A stretch of 64,000 nt of DNA from Pseudomonas sp. LFM046 (GTDB lineage Bacteria > Pseudomonadota > Gammaproteobacteria > Pseudomonadales > Pseudomonadaceae). How positions within the stretch are numbered: position 1 is the stretch's first letter; every line of letters begins with the position of its first letter. This document shows positions 19,234 through 29,033 of this stretch, piece by piece. A model generated the notes under the pieces. It saw only the letters and a list, made by a program, of their open reading frames with translations, was not told the origin of the DNA and ran no database searches. Position numbers and translations under genes: made by a program. The DNA lies in the NCBI RefSeq assembly GCF_000949385.2, contig NZ_JYKO02000001.1, positions 4,282,770 to 4,346,769 on the forward strand. The letters are read 5' to 3'.

Positions 19234-19977
19234 GTGACCGAAAAACCCGATCGCATCTACGCCACCCCACAGGCTCAAGTCGCCGACTTCGCCTTCAATG
19301 AGGACGTGGTCCGGGTGTTTCCGGACATGATCAAGCGCTCGGTGCCGGGCTATCCCACCATCGTCGAGAACATCGGCGTACTGGCCGCGCAATTCGCCCA
19401 GGCCGGCACCCCGCTCTATGACCTCGGCAGTTCCCTTGGCGCCGTGACCCAGGCCCTGCGCCGCCATGTGAAGGCCGACGGCTGCAAGGTCGTCGCTGTG
19501 GATAACTCCAGCGCCATGGTGGAGCGCTGCCGAGAGTACCTGCATGCCCAGGACGCCATGTTCCAGGAGCTGTTGCCGGTGGATGTCCTTGAAGCGGACA
19601 TCCTCACCCTGGACTTCCAGCCTTGCTCCTTTGTTGCGATGAACTTCACCCTGCAGTTCGTGCCCCGCGAGCACCGCACCGAGCTCCTCGGCCGCATTCG
19701 CCAGGCGCTGCTGCCGGGCGGCGCACTGGTGTTATCGGAGAAACTGCGTTTCGAGGACGCTGACGAGCACCAGTTGCTCACTGACCTGCATATCGCCTTC
19801 AAACGCGCCAACGGCTACAGCGAGCTGGAAATCGCCCAGAAGCGCAGCGCCCTGGAAAATGTCATGCACCCCGACAGCCTCGAAGAACACCGCGCGCGCC
19901 TCTTGGCGGCCGGCTTCTCCAAGGTGGTGCCCTGGTTCCAATGCCTCAACTTCGCTTCGCTGATCGCCCTGCCATGA
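19234..19977 (+). CDS. cmoA: Carboxy-S-adenosyl-L-methionine synthase CmoA
   Basis: Makes carboxy-SAM from SAM and prephenate for tRNA wobble modification. The 247-residue product ([25 protein letters not shown]) has a class-I methyltransferase fold with the SAM motif [11 protein letters not shown] and acidic [17 protein letters not shown], plus the [12 protein letters not shown] block. The start codon is GTG at 19234; homologues begin at this point. Its stop overlaps the cmoB start by 4 bp (ATGA), so the pair is translationally coupled, which fits the delivery of carboxy-SAM straight to CmoB. Confidence 0.95.
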   Translation: MTEKPDRIYATPQAQVADFAFNEDVVRVFPDMIKRSVPGYPTIVENIGVLAAQFAQAGTPLYDLGSSLGAVTQALRRHVKADGCKVVAVDNSSAMVERCREYLHAQDAMFQELLPVDVLEADILTLDFQPCSFVAMNFTLQFVPREHRTELLGRIRQALLPGGALVLSEKLRFEDADEHQLLTDLHIAFKRANGYSELEIAQKRSALENVMHPDSLEEHRARLLAAGFSKVVPWFQCLNFASLIALP

Positions 19978-20942
19978 TTCGTACGCTGGACCTCGACGCC
20001 CTGCAGCAAAAGCTGGCGGGCACCCCCCTGCAGGACTGGGCCGCCGACCTGCCCGGCCAACTGGATGCCAAGCTGGCGGTGGGCCACGGCGACCTGGAAC
20101 GCTGGGGCGCTGCGGTCAACGCCCTGCCTCCACTGCAGCCGCAGCAGGTCGAGCTGGCCCGGCGATTTCTGCTGGAGGGCCCCTGCGACGACGCTACCCG
20201 CGCACAGCTGAAAACAGCCCTTCAAGGGCTGATCCCCTGGCGCAAGGGTCCCTTCGAACTGTTCGGCGTGCACATCAACACGGAATGGCGCTCGGACTGG
20301 AAATGGGAACGGGTCTCGCCACACCTGGACCTGACCGGCAAGCGGGTGCTGGATGTGGGTTGCGGTAACGGTTACTACCAGTGGCGCATGCTTGGCGCTG
20401 GCGCCGACAGCGTGGTGGGCGTGGACCCGAACTGGCTGTTCTTCTGCCAGTTCCTGGCCATGAAGCGCTTCCTGCCAGACCTCCCCGCCTGGCACCTGCC
20501 TCTGGCCCTGGAAGAACTGCCGCCGAAACTGGAAGGCTTCGACACCGTGTTCTCCATGGGCGTGCTTTATCACCGTCGCTCGCCCATCGACCATCTCTTC
20601 GACCTCAAGGACTGCCTGCGCCGGAACGGCGAACTGGTGCTGGAAACGCTGGTGGTTGAAGGCGACGCCCAGCAGGTACTGGTCCCCGAGGATCGCTACG
20701 CGCAGATGCGCAACGTCTGGTTCCTGCCCTCGGTGCCGGCCCTGGAGCTCTGGCTGCGCCGGGCAGGTTATGTGGATGTGCGCTGCGTGGATGTCAGCTA
20801 CACCAGCGTCGAAGAACAGCGCAGCACCGAGTGGATGCGCTTCCAGTCCCTGCCGGAGTTCCTCGATCCGGCGGACCACAGCCGCACCATCGAAGGCCTG
20901 CCGGCGCCGGCGCGGGCCGTGCTGATCGCGCGCAAGCCCTGA
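19974..20942 (+). CDS. cmoB: tRNA U34 carboxymethyltransferase CmoB
   Basis: Uses carboxy-SAM from CmoA to convert 5-hydroxyuridine-34 of certain tRNAs to 5-oxyacetyluridine, widening wobble decoding. The 322-residue product begins [17 protein letters not shown] chose the ATG at 19974 that overlaps the cmoA stop over an upstream in-frame start inside cmoA. Motifs: [14 protein letters not shown], the SAM loop [30 protein letters not shown] and [16 protein letters not shown]. Length is normal. It is convergent with pdxJ; a folded repeat lies between them. Confidence 0.95.
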   Translation: MIRTLDLDALQQKLAGTPLQDWAADLPGQLDAKLAVGHGDLERWGAAVNALPPLQPQQVELARRFLLEGPCDDATRAQLKTALQGLIPWRKGPFELFGVHINTEWRSDWKWERVSPHLDLTGKRVLDVGCGNGYYQWRMLGAGADSVVGVDPNWLFFCQFLAMKRFLPDLPAWHLPLALEELPPKLEGFDTVFSMGVLYHRRSPIDHLFDLKDCLRRNGELVLETLVVEGDAQQVLVPEDRYAQMRNVWFLPSVPALELWLRRAGYVDVRCVDVSYTSVEEQRSTEWMRFQSLPEFLDPADHSRTIEGLPAPARAVLIARKP

Positions 20943-20976
20943 CGATCGCAGCTTATAGGGGGCACGCACCGCTTTT

Positions 20977-21061
20977 CGTAGGTTGGGTAGAGACTGCGTA
21001 ACCCAACGCAGCGGACTCACCCCACACATCGTTGGGCCTCGTTCCTCGGCGCCAACCTACG
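20977..21061. repeat. Inverted repeat (CGTAGGTTGGG...CCAACCTACG) between cmoB and pdxJ
   Basis: Outer arms CGTAGGTTGG and CCAACCTACG flank an inner ACCCAACGC / ATCGTTGGGC pair. Elements of this look are common between convergent genes in Pseudomonas. It can fold on either strand and probably serves as the shared transcription end for cmoB and pdxJ. Confidence 0.7.
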
Positions 21062-21089
21062 GGGCCGCTGCGCAGCCCTTCGATATTGC

Positions 21090-21836
21090 TTAGCGCGGTG
21101 CAGCTGCCGAAACGATCAGCTGTTTCATCTCCACCACCGCCTGCTTGAAGCCGACGAACAGTGCATGGGCCACCAGCGCATGGCCGATGTTCAGCTCATT
21201 GATGCCCGGGATCGCCGCGACCGGCTCGACGTTGTGGTAGTGCAAGCCGTGGCCGGCGTTGACGATCAGGCCCAGTTTCAGACCCAGGGCGACGCCCTCC
21301 TGGATGCGCTGCAGTTCACGGGCGGCCTCTTCCGGGGTGCGGGCATCGGCGTAGCGACCGGTGTGCAGTTCGATGGCCGGGGCGCCAACACGGTGGGACG
21401 CTTCGATCTGCAGCGGATCGGCGTCGATGAACAGCGAAACCTCGCTGCCTACCTTGGCAAGGCGCTCCACAGCGGCCTTGATACGGGCTTCCTGGCCGGC
21501 GACGTCGAGGCCGCCCTCGGTGGTCAGTTCCTGACGGGTTTCCGGCACCAGGCAAACGTGCTCAGGGCGGATTTCCTCCGCGAAGGCCATCATCTCCTCG
21601 GTCACGCCCATCTCGAAATTCATGCGGGTCTGCAGGACCTCCTTGAGCACGCGCACGTCGCGCTCCTGGATATGGCGGCGGTCTTCGCGCAGGTGCACGG
21701 TGATGCCATCGGCACCCGCCTCTTCGGCGTCCAGGGCCGCCTTGACCGGGTCCGGGTAACGGGTGCCACGGGCCTGGCGGAGGGTGGCGACGTGGTCGAT
21801 GTTCACGCCAAGAAGTACGCGGTTGGCTTCAGTCAC
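21090..21836 (-). CDS. pdxJ: Pyridoxine 5'-phosphate synthase PdxJ
   Basis: Last ring-forming step of vitamin B6 synthesis: condenses 1-deoxyxylulose 5-phosphate with 3-amino-2-oxopropyl phosphate to pyridoxine 5'-phosphate. The 248-residue TIM barrel shows [54 protein letters not shown] and [10 protein letters not shown], holding the conserved catalytic Glu and His residues. The start is GTG at 21836, inside the end of recO (8-bp overlap). It is the last gene of the lepA-to-pdxJ operon, an order seen widely in gammaproteobacteria. Confidence 0.97.
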   Translation of the reverse strand: MTEANRVLLGVNIDHVATLRQARGTRYPDPVKAALDAEEAGADGITVHLREDRRHIQERDVRVLKEVLQTRMNFEMGVTEEMMAFAEEIRPEHVCLVPETRQELTTEGGLDVAGQEARIKAAVERLAKVGSEVSLFIDADPLQIEASHRVGAPAIELHTGRYADARTPEEAARELQRIQEGVALGLKLGLIVNAGHGLHYHNVEPVAAIPGINELNIGHALVAHALFVGFKQAVVEMKQLIVSAAAPR

Positions 21837-22527
21837 GGTGAGGTTCCTTGATCGTCATGAATAGCTCGCGGCTGACCAGCGGCCGGCCGCCCAGGTGAGG
21901 TGCCAGGGCCTGGCGCATCAGGCGTTTGGCCGCGCCGAGGGCGCCGGGGGCGCTCCAGTCGGCTTCGGCCAGGGCGAGAAGTTCGCGGCCCTGGAACAGG
22001 CCGGGCTGCAACTGCCCCACCGGCTCCAGCCCGGCATCGGGCACGAGCCGATAGATGCCGTCCGGAGCAATGGGCTGCCCGGCCAGGTCCGTATCCAGGG
22101 CGAAACCATAGCCCAGCTCGTCCAGCAGACGCCATTCGAACGCGCGCAGCAAAGGTTCCAGCGGGCGGTTGGCGGCCAGGGCCTGGAGGGTTACGGCGTA
22201 ATGCTCGAAGAGTGCGGCCTGCGGGTCTTCCGCAGGAAGCAGGCGGACCAGCAGTTCGTTGAGGTAGAGGCCGCTGAACAGAGCTTCGCCCGCGAGCAGA
22301 TTGGGAATGCCGGCGCTGTCGAGGCGGCCGACATTCTTCAGCTCACCACGGCCACGAAACTCGACTTCCAGGGGCAGGAAAGGCCGCGCCAGGGTGCCGG
22401 CCTTGCCCCGGGCACCGCGCAGCACAGCGCGCAGGCGACCTTCAGGGGTGAAGAAGTCGACCAGCGCGCTGCTTTCCCGATAGGCCCTGCTGTGCAGGAC
22501 AAACGCCGGTAGCGCCGCGCCGATCAT
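21829..22527 (-). CDS. recO: DNA repair protein RecO
   Basis: Recombination mediator of the RecFOR pathway: anneals single strands and helps load RecA on SSB-coated gaps. The 232-residue product has an N-terminal OB fold ([34 protein letters not shown]) followed by a helical C-terminal domain; the zinc-finger cysteines of some RecO proteins are absent, as is common in this group. It starts at ATG 22527, 8 bp after the era stop, and overlaps pdxJ. Confidence 0.94.
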   Translation of the reverse strand: MIGAALPAFVLHSRAYRESSALVDFFTPEGRLRAVLRGARGKAGTLARPFLPLEVEFRGRGELKNVGRLDSAGIPNLLAGEALFSGLYLNELLVRLLPAEDPQAALFEHYAVTLQALAANRPLEPLLRAFEWRLLDELGYGFALDTDLAGQPIAPDGIYRLVPDAGLEPVGQLQPGLFQGRELLALAEADWSAPGALGAAKRLMRQALAPHLGGRPLVSRELFMTIKEPHRD

Positions 22528-22535
22528 GGGGTAGC

Positions 22536-23438
22536 TCAGAGGTCGTTGTAGCCCAGGGATCGCAGGGCCCGCTCGTCATCGGACCAGCCGCCCTTCACTT
22601 TCACCCAGAGGTTGAGCATGACCTTGGAGTCGAACATGGTCTCCATGTCCTTGCGGGCATCCTGGCCGATGCGTTTGATGCGCTCACCACCGTCGCCGAT
22701 GATGATTTTCTTCTGGCCGTCGCGCTCCACCAGGATCAGGGCGTGAATGTGCAGGACATGGCCTTCCTGCTTGAATTCTTCGATTTCCACGGTGATCTGG
22801 TAGGGCAGCTCGGCGCCCAGCTGGCGCATGATCTTCTCGCGTACCAGTTCGGCGGCGAGGAAGCGGCTGCTGCGGTCGGTGATCTGGTCTTCCGGGAAAA
22901 AGTGATCCCCTTCCGGCAGGCGCTCGGCCACCAGGCGCTCGAGGGTGTCCAGGTTATGGCCCTGCAGGGCGGAGATGGGCACCAGCTCGGCGTTTGGCAG
23001 TTGCTCCTGGAGCCACGCCAGGTGCGGAATCAGGTCGCCCTTCTCGTCCATGCGATCGGTCTTGTTCACCGCGATCAGCACCGGGCCCTGCACGTACTGC
23101 ACGCGCTCCAGCACCAGTTGGTCCTCTTCGGTCCAACGGTCGCGGTCCACGACGAAGACCACCACGTCCACGTCTTTCAGAGCCGCCGAAGCGCTGCGGT
23201 TCATATAGCGGTTCAGCGCCTTGTCACTCTTCTTGTGCAGGCCGGGGGTGTCCACATAGATCGCCTGCACACCGCCCTCGGTCTTGATTCCCAGCATGTT
23301 GTGGCGGGTGGTCTGGGGCTTGCGCGAAGTGATCGCCAGCTTCTGCCCGAGGATGTGGTTCAGCAGCGTGGACTTGCCCACATTGGGGCGGCCGACGATG
23401 GCAACGTAGCCGCAGCGGGGGGTATCGATATCAGTCAT
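22536..23438 (-). CDS. era: GTPase Era
   Basis: Essential GTPase that binds the 3' end of 16S rRNA during 30S maturation. The 300-residue product has G1 GRPNVGKST (residues 16-24), G3 DTPGLH, G4 NKTD and a C-terminal KH domain (about 205-285, with [21 protein letters not shown]). I chose ATG 23438 ([16 protein letters not shown]), which overlaps the rnc stop by 8 bp and fits the family; upstream frames run into rnc. Its product acts on the rRNA that RNase III helps mature. Confidence 0.97.
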   Translation of the reverse strand: MTDIDTPRCGYVAIVGRPNVGKSTLLNHILGQKLAITSRKPQTTRHNMLGIKTEGGVQAIYVDTPGLHKKSDKALNRYMNRSASAALKDVDVVVFVVDRDRWTEEDQLVLERVQYVQGPVLIAVNKTDRMDEKGDLIPHLAWLQEQLPNAELVPISALQGHNLDTLERLVAERLPEGDHFFPEDQITDRSSRFLAAELVREKIMRQLGAELPYQITVEIEEFKQEGHVLHIHALILVERDGQKKIIIGDGGERIKRIGQDARKDMETMFDSKVMLNLWVKVKGGWSDDERALRSLGYNDL

Positions 23439-24120
23439 TGCCGTTCTCCACGCCGAGGGCAACCAGGGCGGCGGCGGCGGCCACCTGCTCGGCGATGCGG
23501 CGGCTGGCGCCCTGGCCCTGGGTCTTGTCATTCAACAGGGTCACCTGGCACTCGACGAAGAACGTCCGACAGTGCGGTTCACCCTGGATATCCACCACCT
23601 CATAGCGAGGCAGTTCACAGGCCCGGGACTGCAGGAACTCCTGCAAGCGGGTCTTGGGGTCCTTGTTGGTATCTACCAGGGTGAGGCCTTCGAGTTCATT
23701 GGCCAGCCAGGCGAGGACGCGCTCGCGAGCGGCCTCCATGCCCGAATCCAGGTAGATGGCGCCGATCAGCGCTTCCAGCGCGTCGGCGAGGATGGATTCG
23801 CGACGGAAGCCACCACTCTTCAGTTCGCCCGACCCCAGGCGCAGGTATTCACCCAGCTCGAATCCCCGGGCCAGTTGGGCCAGGGTCTCGCCCTTCACCA
23901 GACGGGCGCGCAACCGCGACAGCTGCCCCTCACGGGCCTGGGGAAAGCGCTCGAACAACGCCTCGCCGGCGACGAAATTGAGGATGGCATCGCCGAGGAA
24001 TTCGAGGCGCTCGTTGTTGCGCCCCGCGTAACTGCGGTGGGTCAGGGCCAGGGTCATCAGACCCTGGTCCTTGAAGGTATAGCCGAGCTTACGCTCGAGA
24101 CGGCTGAGGGATACGCTCAC
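23431..24120 (-). CDS. rnc: Ribonuclease III
   Basis: Double-strand-specific RNase that processes rRNA precursors and many mRNAs. The 229-residue product has the catalytic signature [13 protein letters not shown] (about 36-48), a second acidic site in [16 protein letters not shown] and a C-terminal double-stranded-RNA-binding domain (about 155-225). It starts with GTG at 24120, overlapping the DUF4845 stop by 4 bp (GTGA), and overlaps era at its end. In many bacteria RNase III cleaves its own leader; I did not find a clear long stem in the short upstream sequence. Confidence 0.97.
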   Translation of the reverse strand: MSVSLSRLERKLGYTFKDQGLMTLALTHRSYAGRNNERLEFLGDAILNFVAGEALFERFPQAREGQLSRLRARLVKGETLAQLARGFELGEYLRLGSGELKSGGFRRESILADALEALIGAIYLDSGMEAARERVLAWLANELEGLTLVDTNKDPKTRLQEFLQSRACELPRYEVVDIQGEPHCRTFFVECQVTLLNDKTQGQGASRRIAEQVAAAAALVALGVENGND

Positions 24121-24494
24121 TGGACTCGCACACGGATTTCTTTGTCGAAGCGCACCACCAGATCGAGGTTCTCGACCAGCGGTTCGCGTTTTTCATACTT
24201 GAGGTGGGCCCTGAACTCGTTGTTTTCCAGGGTCACCTTCAGTGCCTTGTCCAGGTCCAGGTCACGGATGCCGTTGACCTGCATACCCTTGCTGACATGG
24301 CTGTAAAAGTCCGGAATGGTTCTGATCTCAAGGGCCTTCTCGGTTTCTACCGAGGTGATGATCTTCTCAAGGGAGAAGAAGTCGAGGTAATGCGGGATCA
24401 CCTTGAAGGCGGTGCTGGCAAGGAAGGCCACTACAGCCAGAACCAGCAGCCAGCCAAGAACCGACATACCCTTCTGCTTACGCGCGAACGTCAT
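24117..24494 (-). CDS. DUF4845 single-pass membrane protein
   Basis: Short protein conserved between lepB and rnc in Pseudomonas and relatives; function unknown. With the ATG at 24494 ([17 protein letters not shown]) it has 125 residues: a positively charged start, one hydrophobic helix (about 10-30, [22 protein letters not shown]), then a soluble domain ending in alternating basic and acidic residues. The KGMSVLGWL start resembles a type-IV-pilin-like N-terminus but lacks the usual Phe-Thr-Leu-Ile-Glu run. A longer frame would add 29 unrelated residues. Confidence 0.88.
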   Translation of the reverse strand: MTFARKQKGMSVLGWLLVLAVVAFLASTAFKVIPHYLDFFSLEKIITSVETEKALEIRTIPDFYSHVSKGMQVNGIRDLDLDKALKVTLENNEFRAHLKYEKREPLVENLDLVVRFDKEIRVRVQ

Positions 24495-24611
24495 GATCGA
24501 CCTCAATGTCTGTGTTTTTTTTGGGAGGCCGGATGGCCCGCAAGCAAGACTATATAGCGACTGCGGCGCTGTCATGAACAACGCCGCAAATCCGCAATGG
24601 CAAGCAGGCGA

Positions 24612-25466
24612 TCAGTGAATCAGGCCCACTCGGGAGAAGGTTGGCATGTTGTGCATCTTGGGATCAGGCCAGCTCATCCAGACGGCGAAGGCCTTGCCGA
24701 CGATATTCCGGTCCGGAACCATGCCCAGCAGATCCTTGGGGATACGCGGATCGTTCCAGTAGCGGCTGTCGTTGGAGTTGTCCCGGTTGTCGCCCATCAT
24801 GAAGTAGTGCCCGGCAGGCACCACCCATTCGCGGCCCGGCTCCATGCGGTAGCGCTTCATTTCCTTGCGGATCAGGTGCTCGGCTTCGCCCAGCTTCTCC
24901 TTGTACAGCCTGGCGCTGCCCAGGGTGCCCGGCTCTTCGCCCAGCAGCCGCTCGGCCACCGGCTCGCCATTGATGGTCAGGTGCTTGTCGCTGCTGTAGG
25001 CGATGCGGTCGCCCGGCAAGCCGATCACCCGCTTGATGTAGTTGATGTTCGGATCGCTGGGGTAGCGGAACACCATGACATCGCCGCGCTGCGGGTCACC
25101 CACCTCGATCACCTTGTTGTCCAGCACTGGCAGGCGAATGCCGTAGGCGAACTTGTTGACCAGGATGAAATCGCCCACTTCCAGGGTCGGCTTCATGGAC
25201 CCGGAGGGAATCTGGAAGGGTTCCACCAGGAAGGAACGCAGAATCAGCACGATGGCCAGCACCGGGAAGAAGGACTTCCCGTACTCAACCAGCAGCGGCT
25301 CCTTGTTCAACCTGTCGAGCACCTCCGGGTCGGGCTCGCTGACTTGCCCCTCGTAGGAGGCAATCGCGGAGCGCCGGCGCGGGGCCAGCAGAACCAGGTC
25401 GATAAGCGCGAGCACGCCGCAGACTGCCACGGCGATAACCAACAACAGCGGGAAATTGATCGACAT
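24612..25466 (-). CDS. lepB: Signal peptidase I
   Basis: Inner-membrane serine protease that removes Sec and Tat signal peptides. The 284-residue product has two N-terminal membrane helices (about 4-27 and 66-80) and the catalytic dyad Ser90 (PSGSMKPTL) and Lys145 (YIKRVIGLPGDRI), with the conserved GDNRDNSNDSRYW block. Motif spacing matches E. coli LepB. It starts at ATG 25466, 5 bp after lepA. Confidence 0.97.
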   Translation of the reverse strand: MSINFPLLLVIAVAVCGVLALIDLVLLAPRRRSAIASYEGQVSEPDPEVLDRLNKEPLLVEYGKSFFPVLAIVLILRSFLVEPFQIPSGSMKPTLEVGDFILVNKFAYGIRLPVLDNKVIEVGDPQRGDVMVFRYPSDPNINYIKRVIGLPGDRIAYSSDKHLTINGEPVAERLLGEEPGTLGSARLYKEKLGEAEHLIRKEMKRYRMEPGREWVVPAGHYFMMGDNRDNSNDSRYWNDPRIPKDLLGMVPDRNIVGKAFAVWMSWPDPKMHNMPTFSRVGLIH

Positions 25467-25471
25467 AGACC

Positions 25472-27271
25472 CTAGCTATCCACTTTGAGCACAGCGAGGA
25501 AGGCTTCCTGCGGGATTTCCACGCTGCCGACCTGCTTCATCCTTTTCTTACCGGCCTTCTGCTTCTCCAGCAGTTTTTTCTTACGGCTGACGTCGCCGCC
25601 GTAGCACTTGGCCAGAACGTTCTTCCTGAGCGCCTTTACGGTAGTACGCGCAACGATCTGTCCACCGATCGCTGCCTGGATCGCCACGTCGAACATCTGG
25701 CGCGGGATCAGTTCCTTCATCTTCTCAGTCAACGCACGGCCTTTGTAGTGGGCCTGGTCGCGGTGCACGATCAACGCCAGGGCGTCGACCTTCTCGCCGT
25801 TGATCAGTACGTCCAACTTCACCAGATTAGCCGGCTCGAAGCGATCGAAGCTGTAGTCCAGCGACGCATAGCCACGACTTACCGACTTCAGGCGGTCGAA
25901 GAAGTCCAGCACCACCTCGTTCATCGGCAGGTCGTAGCAAACCTGAACCTGGGAACTGAGGAATTGCATGTCGCGCTGGACACCGCGCTTCTCGATGCAC
26001 AGGGTGATGACGTTACCGAGGTGCTCCTGGGGAACCAGGATGTTGGCTCGGACAATGGGCTCGCGCATCTCGGCGATGGAAGCGAGGTCCGGCAGCTTGG
26101 ACGGGTTGTCGACGTATACCGTCTCGCCGTTCTTCTGCACGATCTCGAAGACCACGGTCGGAGCGGTGGTGATCAGGTCCAGGTCGTATTCGCGCTCCAG
26201 GCGCTCCTGGATGATCTCCATGTGCAGCATGCCGAGGAAGCCGATGCGGAAGCCGAAGCCCAGGGCCTCGGAGCTTTCCGGCTCGTACTGCAGGGCAGCG
26301 TCGTTCAAGGTCAGCTTCTGCAGGGCTTCGCGGAAGTCTTCGAAGTCATCGGAGCTGACCGGGAACAGGCCGGCGTAGACCTGCGGCTTGATGCGCTGGA
26401 AGCCCGGCAGCACGTCCACGTCAGGGGTATTGGACAGGGTCAGGGTGTCGCCCACCGGAGCGCCGTGAATGTCCTTGATGCCGGCGATAATGAAGCCCAC
26501 TTCGCCAGCCTTGAGGTCGGCCATCTCGGTGTGTTTCGGGGTGAATACGCCGACGCTGTCCACCTGGTGGATCTTGCCGGTGGACTTCACCAGGATCTTG
26601 TCGCCCTTCTTCACCCGGCCGTGCTTGACCCGCACCAGCGAGACCACGCCCAGGTAGTTGTCGAACCAGGAGTCGATGATCAGGGCCTGCAGCGGTGCGT
26701 CGATCTCGCCTTCCGGCGCCGGGATCACTTCGACCAGGCGCTCCAGCACGTCGATCACGCCCATGCCGCTCTTGGCACTGCACGGCACGGCGTCGGTGGC
26801 GTCGATGCCGATGATGTGTTCGATCTCGTCCTTGACCCGCTCCGGCTCGGCCTGGGGCAGGTCCATCTTGTTCAGCACCGGCATGACCTCGAGTCCCTGC
26901 TCGATAGCGGTGTAGCAGTTGGCCACGGACTGGGCTTCCACGCCCTGGCCCGCGTCCACCACCAGCAGCGCGCCTTCACAGGCCGCCAGGGAACGGCTGA
27001 CTTCGTAGGTGAAGTCCACGTGGCCGGGGGTGTCGATGAAGTTCAACTGATAGGTCTTACCGCTCTGCGCCTTGTAGTGCAGGGTGACGCTGTGGGCCTT
27101 GATGGTGATGCCACGCTCGCGCTCCAGGTCCATGGAATCCAGCACCTGGGCCTCCATCTCGCGGTCGGACAGGCCGCCGCACATCTGGATGAAGCGGTCT
27201 GCCAGGGTCGACTTGCCATGGTCGATGTGGGCGATGATGGAGAAATTGCGGATATGACTCAGGTCACTCAC
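25472..27271 (-). CDS. lepA: Elongation factor 4 (LepA)
   Basis: Translational GTPase that binds ribosomes and back-translocates or assists 30S maturation under stress. The 599-residue product has G1 AHIDHGKST (residues 14-22), the [12 protein letters not shown] switch I, G3 DTPGHVDF, G4 NKMD and the LepA-specific C-terminal domain. The start is GTG at 27271. It leads the lepA-lepB-DUF4845-rnc-era-recO-pdxJ run; a terminator at 27381-27409 separates it from mucD upstream, so its promoter must lie in the roughly 110-bp gap. Confidence 0.97.
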   Translation of the reverse strand: MSDLSHIRNFSIIAHIDHGKSTLADRFIQMCGGLSDREMEAQVLDSMDLERERGITIKAHSVTLHYKAQSGKTYQLNFIDTPGHVDFTYEVSRSLAACEGALLVVDAGQGVEAQSVANCYTAIEQGLEVMPVLNKMDLPQAEPERVKDEIEHIIGIDATDAVPCSAKSGMGVIDVLERLVEVIPAPEGEIDAPLQALIIDSWFDNYLGVVSLVRVKHGRVKKGDKILVKSTGKIHQVDSVGVFTPKHTEMADLKAGEVGFIIAGIKDIHGAPVGDTLTLSNTPDVDVLPGFQRIKPQVYAGLFPVSSDDFEDFREALQKLTLNDAALQYEPESSEALGFGFRIGFLGMLHMEIIQERLEREYDLDLITTAPTVVFEIVQKNGETVYVDNPSKLPDLASIAEMREPIVRANILVPQEHLGNVITLCIEKRGVQRDMQFLSSQVQVCYDLPMNEVVLDFFDRLKSVSRGYASLDYSFDRFEPANLVKLDVLINGEKVDALALIVHRDQAHYKGRALTEKMKELIPRQMFDVAIQAAIGGQIVARTTVKALRKNVLAKCYGGDVSRKKKLLEKQKAGKKRMKQVGSVEIPQEAFLAVLKVDS

Positions 27272-27380
27272 GGATCAACACTCGAAAAAGCCGCGAGCAG
27301 GCTGCTCGCCGAAAAATAGCGGGGGAGTTTACCTGATCGGCGGGTAACCCGTCACGCCCATGCGGCGGAAGCCAGAAATG

Positions 27381-27409
27381 AAAAAGGGCGGCCCATGGCC
27401 GCCCTTTTT
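27381..27409 (-). terminator. Rho-independent terminator of mucD
   Basis: AAAAAGGGCGGCC, a two-to-four-base centre and its complement end in TTTTT on both strands; it lies 14 bp after the mucD stop and insulates lepA from the algU cluster. Confidence 0.92.
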
Positions 27410-27422
27410 CTCAGGAACCGCT

Positions 27423-28853
27423 TTACTCGGCCAGCTTGAAGGTGATGAAGCTGGCGCGCCCCTGGCGCAGCACGCGCATGGACACCGAACGATTCTTCGG
27501 CAGCTCCGTCGCGATCTGGGTGAAGGTCTTGGCGGAGGTGATGGCCTGGTTGTTCAGGTGGGTGATCACGTCGCCCGGGCGCAGGCCCATCATGGCGGCC
27601 GGACCGTCCTGGACGTCCTTGATCACCACGCCGCCCTGGATATCCAGGGACTTCTTCTGCTCGTCGGTCAGCTCGACCACGCTCACGCCCAGGCGATTGC
27701 TGCTGCGCTCGACGCCATCGCCAGTGGCTGCGGCCATCTCGTCGACGTCTTCCGGCAGGGCACCGATCGCCATGTCGAGGGTCTTGCGGCTGCCGCCACG
27801 CACCACTTCGAGGCTGATCTTGCTGCCCGGCTTGAGGTTGCCTACCAGGTGCGGCAGGTCGGCGGAGACCACGATTGGCTGGCCGTTCATGCTGAGGATG
27901 ACATCCCCAACCTGCAGACCGCCCTTGGCCGCCGGACCACCTTCCTGCACCTGGGCCACCAGGGCGCCAGCCGGCTTGTCCAGGCCGAAGGACTCAGCCA
28001 GATCCTTGTTCACTTCCTGGATCACCACGCCCAGCCAGCCACGGCTGACCTTGCCTTCGGTCTTGAGCTGGTCGGCCACGGTCATGGCCACATCGATCGG
28101 GATGGCGAAGGACAGCCCCATGAAGCCACCGGAGCGGGTGAATATCTGGGAGTTGATACCGACCACTTCACCGTCCAGGTTGAACAGCGGGCCACCGGAG
28201 TTACCCGGGTTGATGGCGACGTCAGTCTGGATGAAGGGTACGTAGTTCTCGTTCGGCAGGCTGCGACCCTTGGCACTGACGATACCGGCGGTCACCGAGT
28301 GGTCGAAACCGAAGGGAGAACCGATGGCCAGCACCCAGCTGCCCACCTTTAGTTCGTCGGATTTGCCGATCTTCACGGTCGGCAGGTCCTTGCCCTGGAC
28401 CTTGAGCAAGGCCACGTCGGTACGCGGGTCGGCGCCGATCAGCTTGGCTTCCAGCTCACTGCGGTCGGACAGGCGCACGATGATCTCGTCGGCGTCGGCC
28501 ACCACGTGGTTGTTGGTCAGGACATAGCCGTCCTTGGAAATGATGAAGCCGGAACCGAGGGACTGCGCCTCGCGCTGGCGACCGCCCTGGGGATTGCGCG
28601 GCACCTGCGGCATGTTGCGCTCGAAGAATTCGCGCAGCATGGGCGGCAGGCCTTCGAGATCAGGCATTACCTGGGCGCCGGCCCCACTACGCTGGGGCAG
28701 CTTCTGCCGGGTACTGATGTTGACCACTGCCGGGGACGCCTCTTCAACCAGAGGCGTGAAGTCCGGCAGCTCAGCACGGGCCACGAGGGTTTGACCGATC
28801 AGCAGCACAGCTGCCAAAGCGGTCATGCAGGATTTGAGGTTAAGCATCGACAT
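27423..28853 (-). CDS. mucD: Periplasmic HtrA/DegP-type serine protease MucD
   Basis: Envelope quality-control protease that degrades misfolded periplasmic proteins and dampens AlgU signalling. The 476-residue precursor has a signal peptide ending AARAELP-like (VARAELPDF, cleavage about residue 27), a trypsin-like domain with His116 (TNNHV), Asp146 (RTDVALLK) and Ser219 (NPGNSGGPL), and two PDZ domains (about 270-360 and 385-470). I chose ATG 28853; ATG 28847 is an equally good in-frame alternative with better spacing from GGGAG. It is separated from mucB by a terminator and lacks the usual mucC neighbour. Confidence 0.95.
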   Translation of the reverse strand: MSMLNLKSCMTALAAVLLIGQTLVARAELPDFTPLVEEASPAVVNISTRQKLPQRSGAGAQVMPDLEGLPPMLREFFERNMPQVPRNPQGGRQREAQSLGSGFIISKDGYVLTNNHVVADADEIIVRLSDRSELEAKLIGADPRTDVALLKVQGKDLPTVKIGKSDELKVGSWVLAIGSPFGFDHSVTAGIVSAKGRSLPNENYVPFIQTDVAINPGNSGGPLFNLDGEVVGINSQIFTRSGGFMGLSFAIPIDVAMTVADQLKTEGKVSRGWLGVVIQEVNKDLAESFGLDKPAGALVAQVQEGGPAAKGGLQVGDVILSMNGQPIVVSADLPHLVGNLKPGSKISLEVVRGGSRKTLDMAIGALPEDVDEMAAATGDGVERSSNRLGVSVVELTDEQKKSLDIQGGVVIKDVQDGPAAMMGLRPGDVITHLNNQAITSAKTFTQIATELPKNRSVSMRVLRQGRASFITFKLAE

Positions 28854-28924
28854 ACAGCTCCCGTCGCATAACGAGTGGTATGAACTCACTGAGCCGCCCG
28901 GCCCCGCGAGCAAAACACAAAAGC

Positions 28925-28953
28925 AAAAAGAGCCCGGAGCGTCAGCCCCGGGC
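28925..28953 (-). terminator. Probable terminator between mucB and mucD
   Basis: GCCCGGAGC (28932-28940), loop GTCA, then GCCCCGGGC form a 9-bp stem with one mismatch; on the minus strand it is followed by CTTTTTGC. It lies about 80 bp after the mucB stop, where mucC is found in P. aeruginosa, and would make mucD at least partly independent of algU-mucA-mucB. Confidence 0.75.
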
Positions 28954-29033
28954 CCGGTGGAACATCGTGAAAAAGATAGGGCGGGAGTCGATGCCCCCGC
29001 ACTTTGCAACGCTTGCGGATCCTGTAGCGCGGA

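Noticed and set aside
20977..21061. CRISPR-like or riboswitch structure between cmoB and pdxJ
   Set aside because: There is one inverted repeat only, with no spacer periodicity; it lies at the 3' ends of both genes, where a leader riboswitch could not act.
24117..24494. Type IV pilin-like or pseudopilin assignment for the DUF4845 protein
   Set aside because: The KGMSVLGWL start is suggestive, but the conserved Glu at position +5 and the usual hydrophobic pilin sequence are absent, and it sits in a housekeeping operon.
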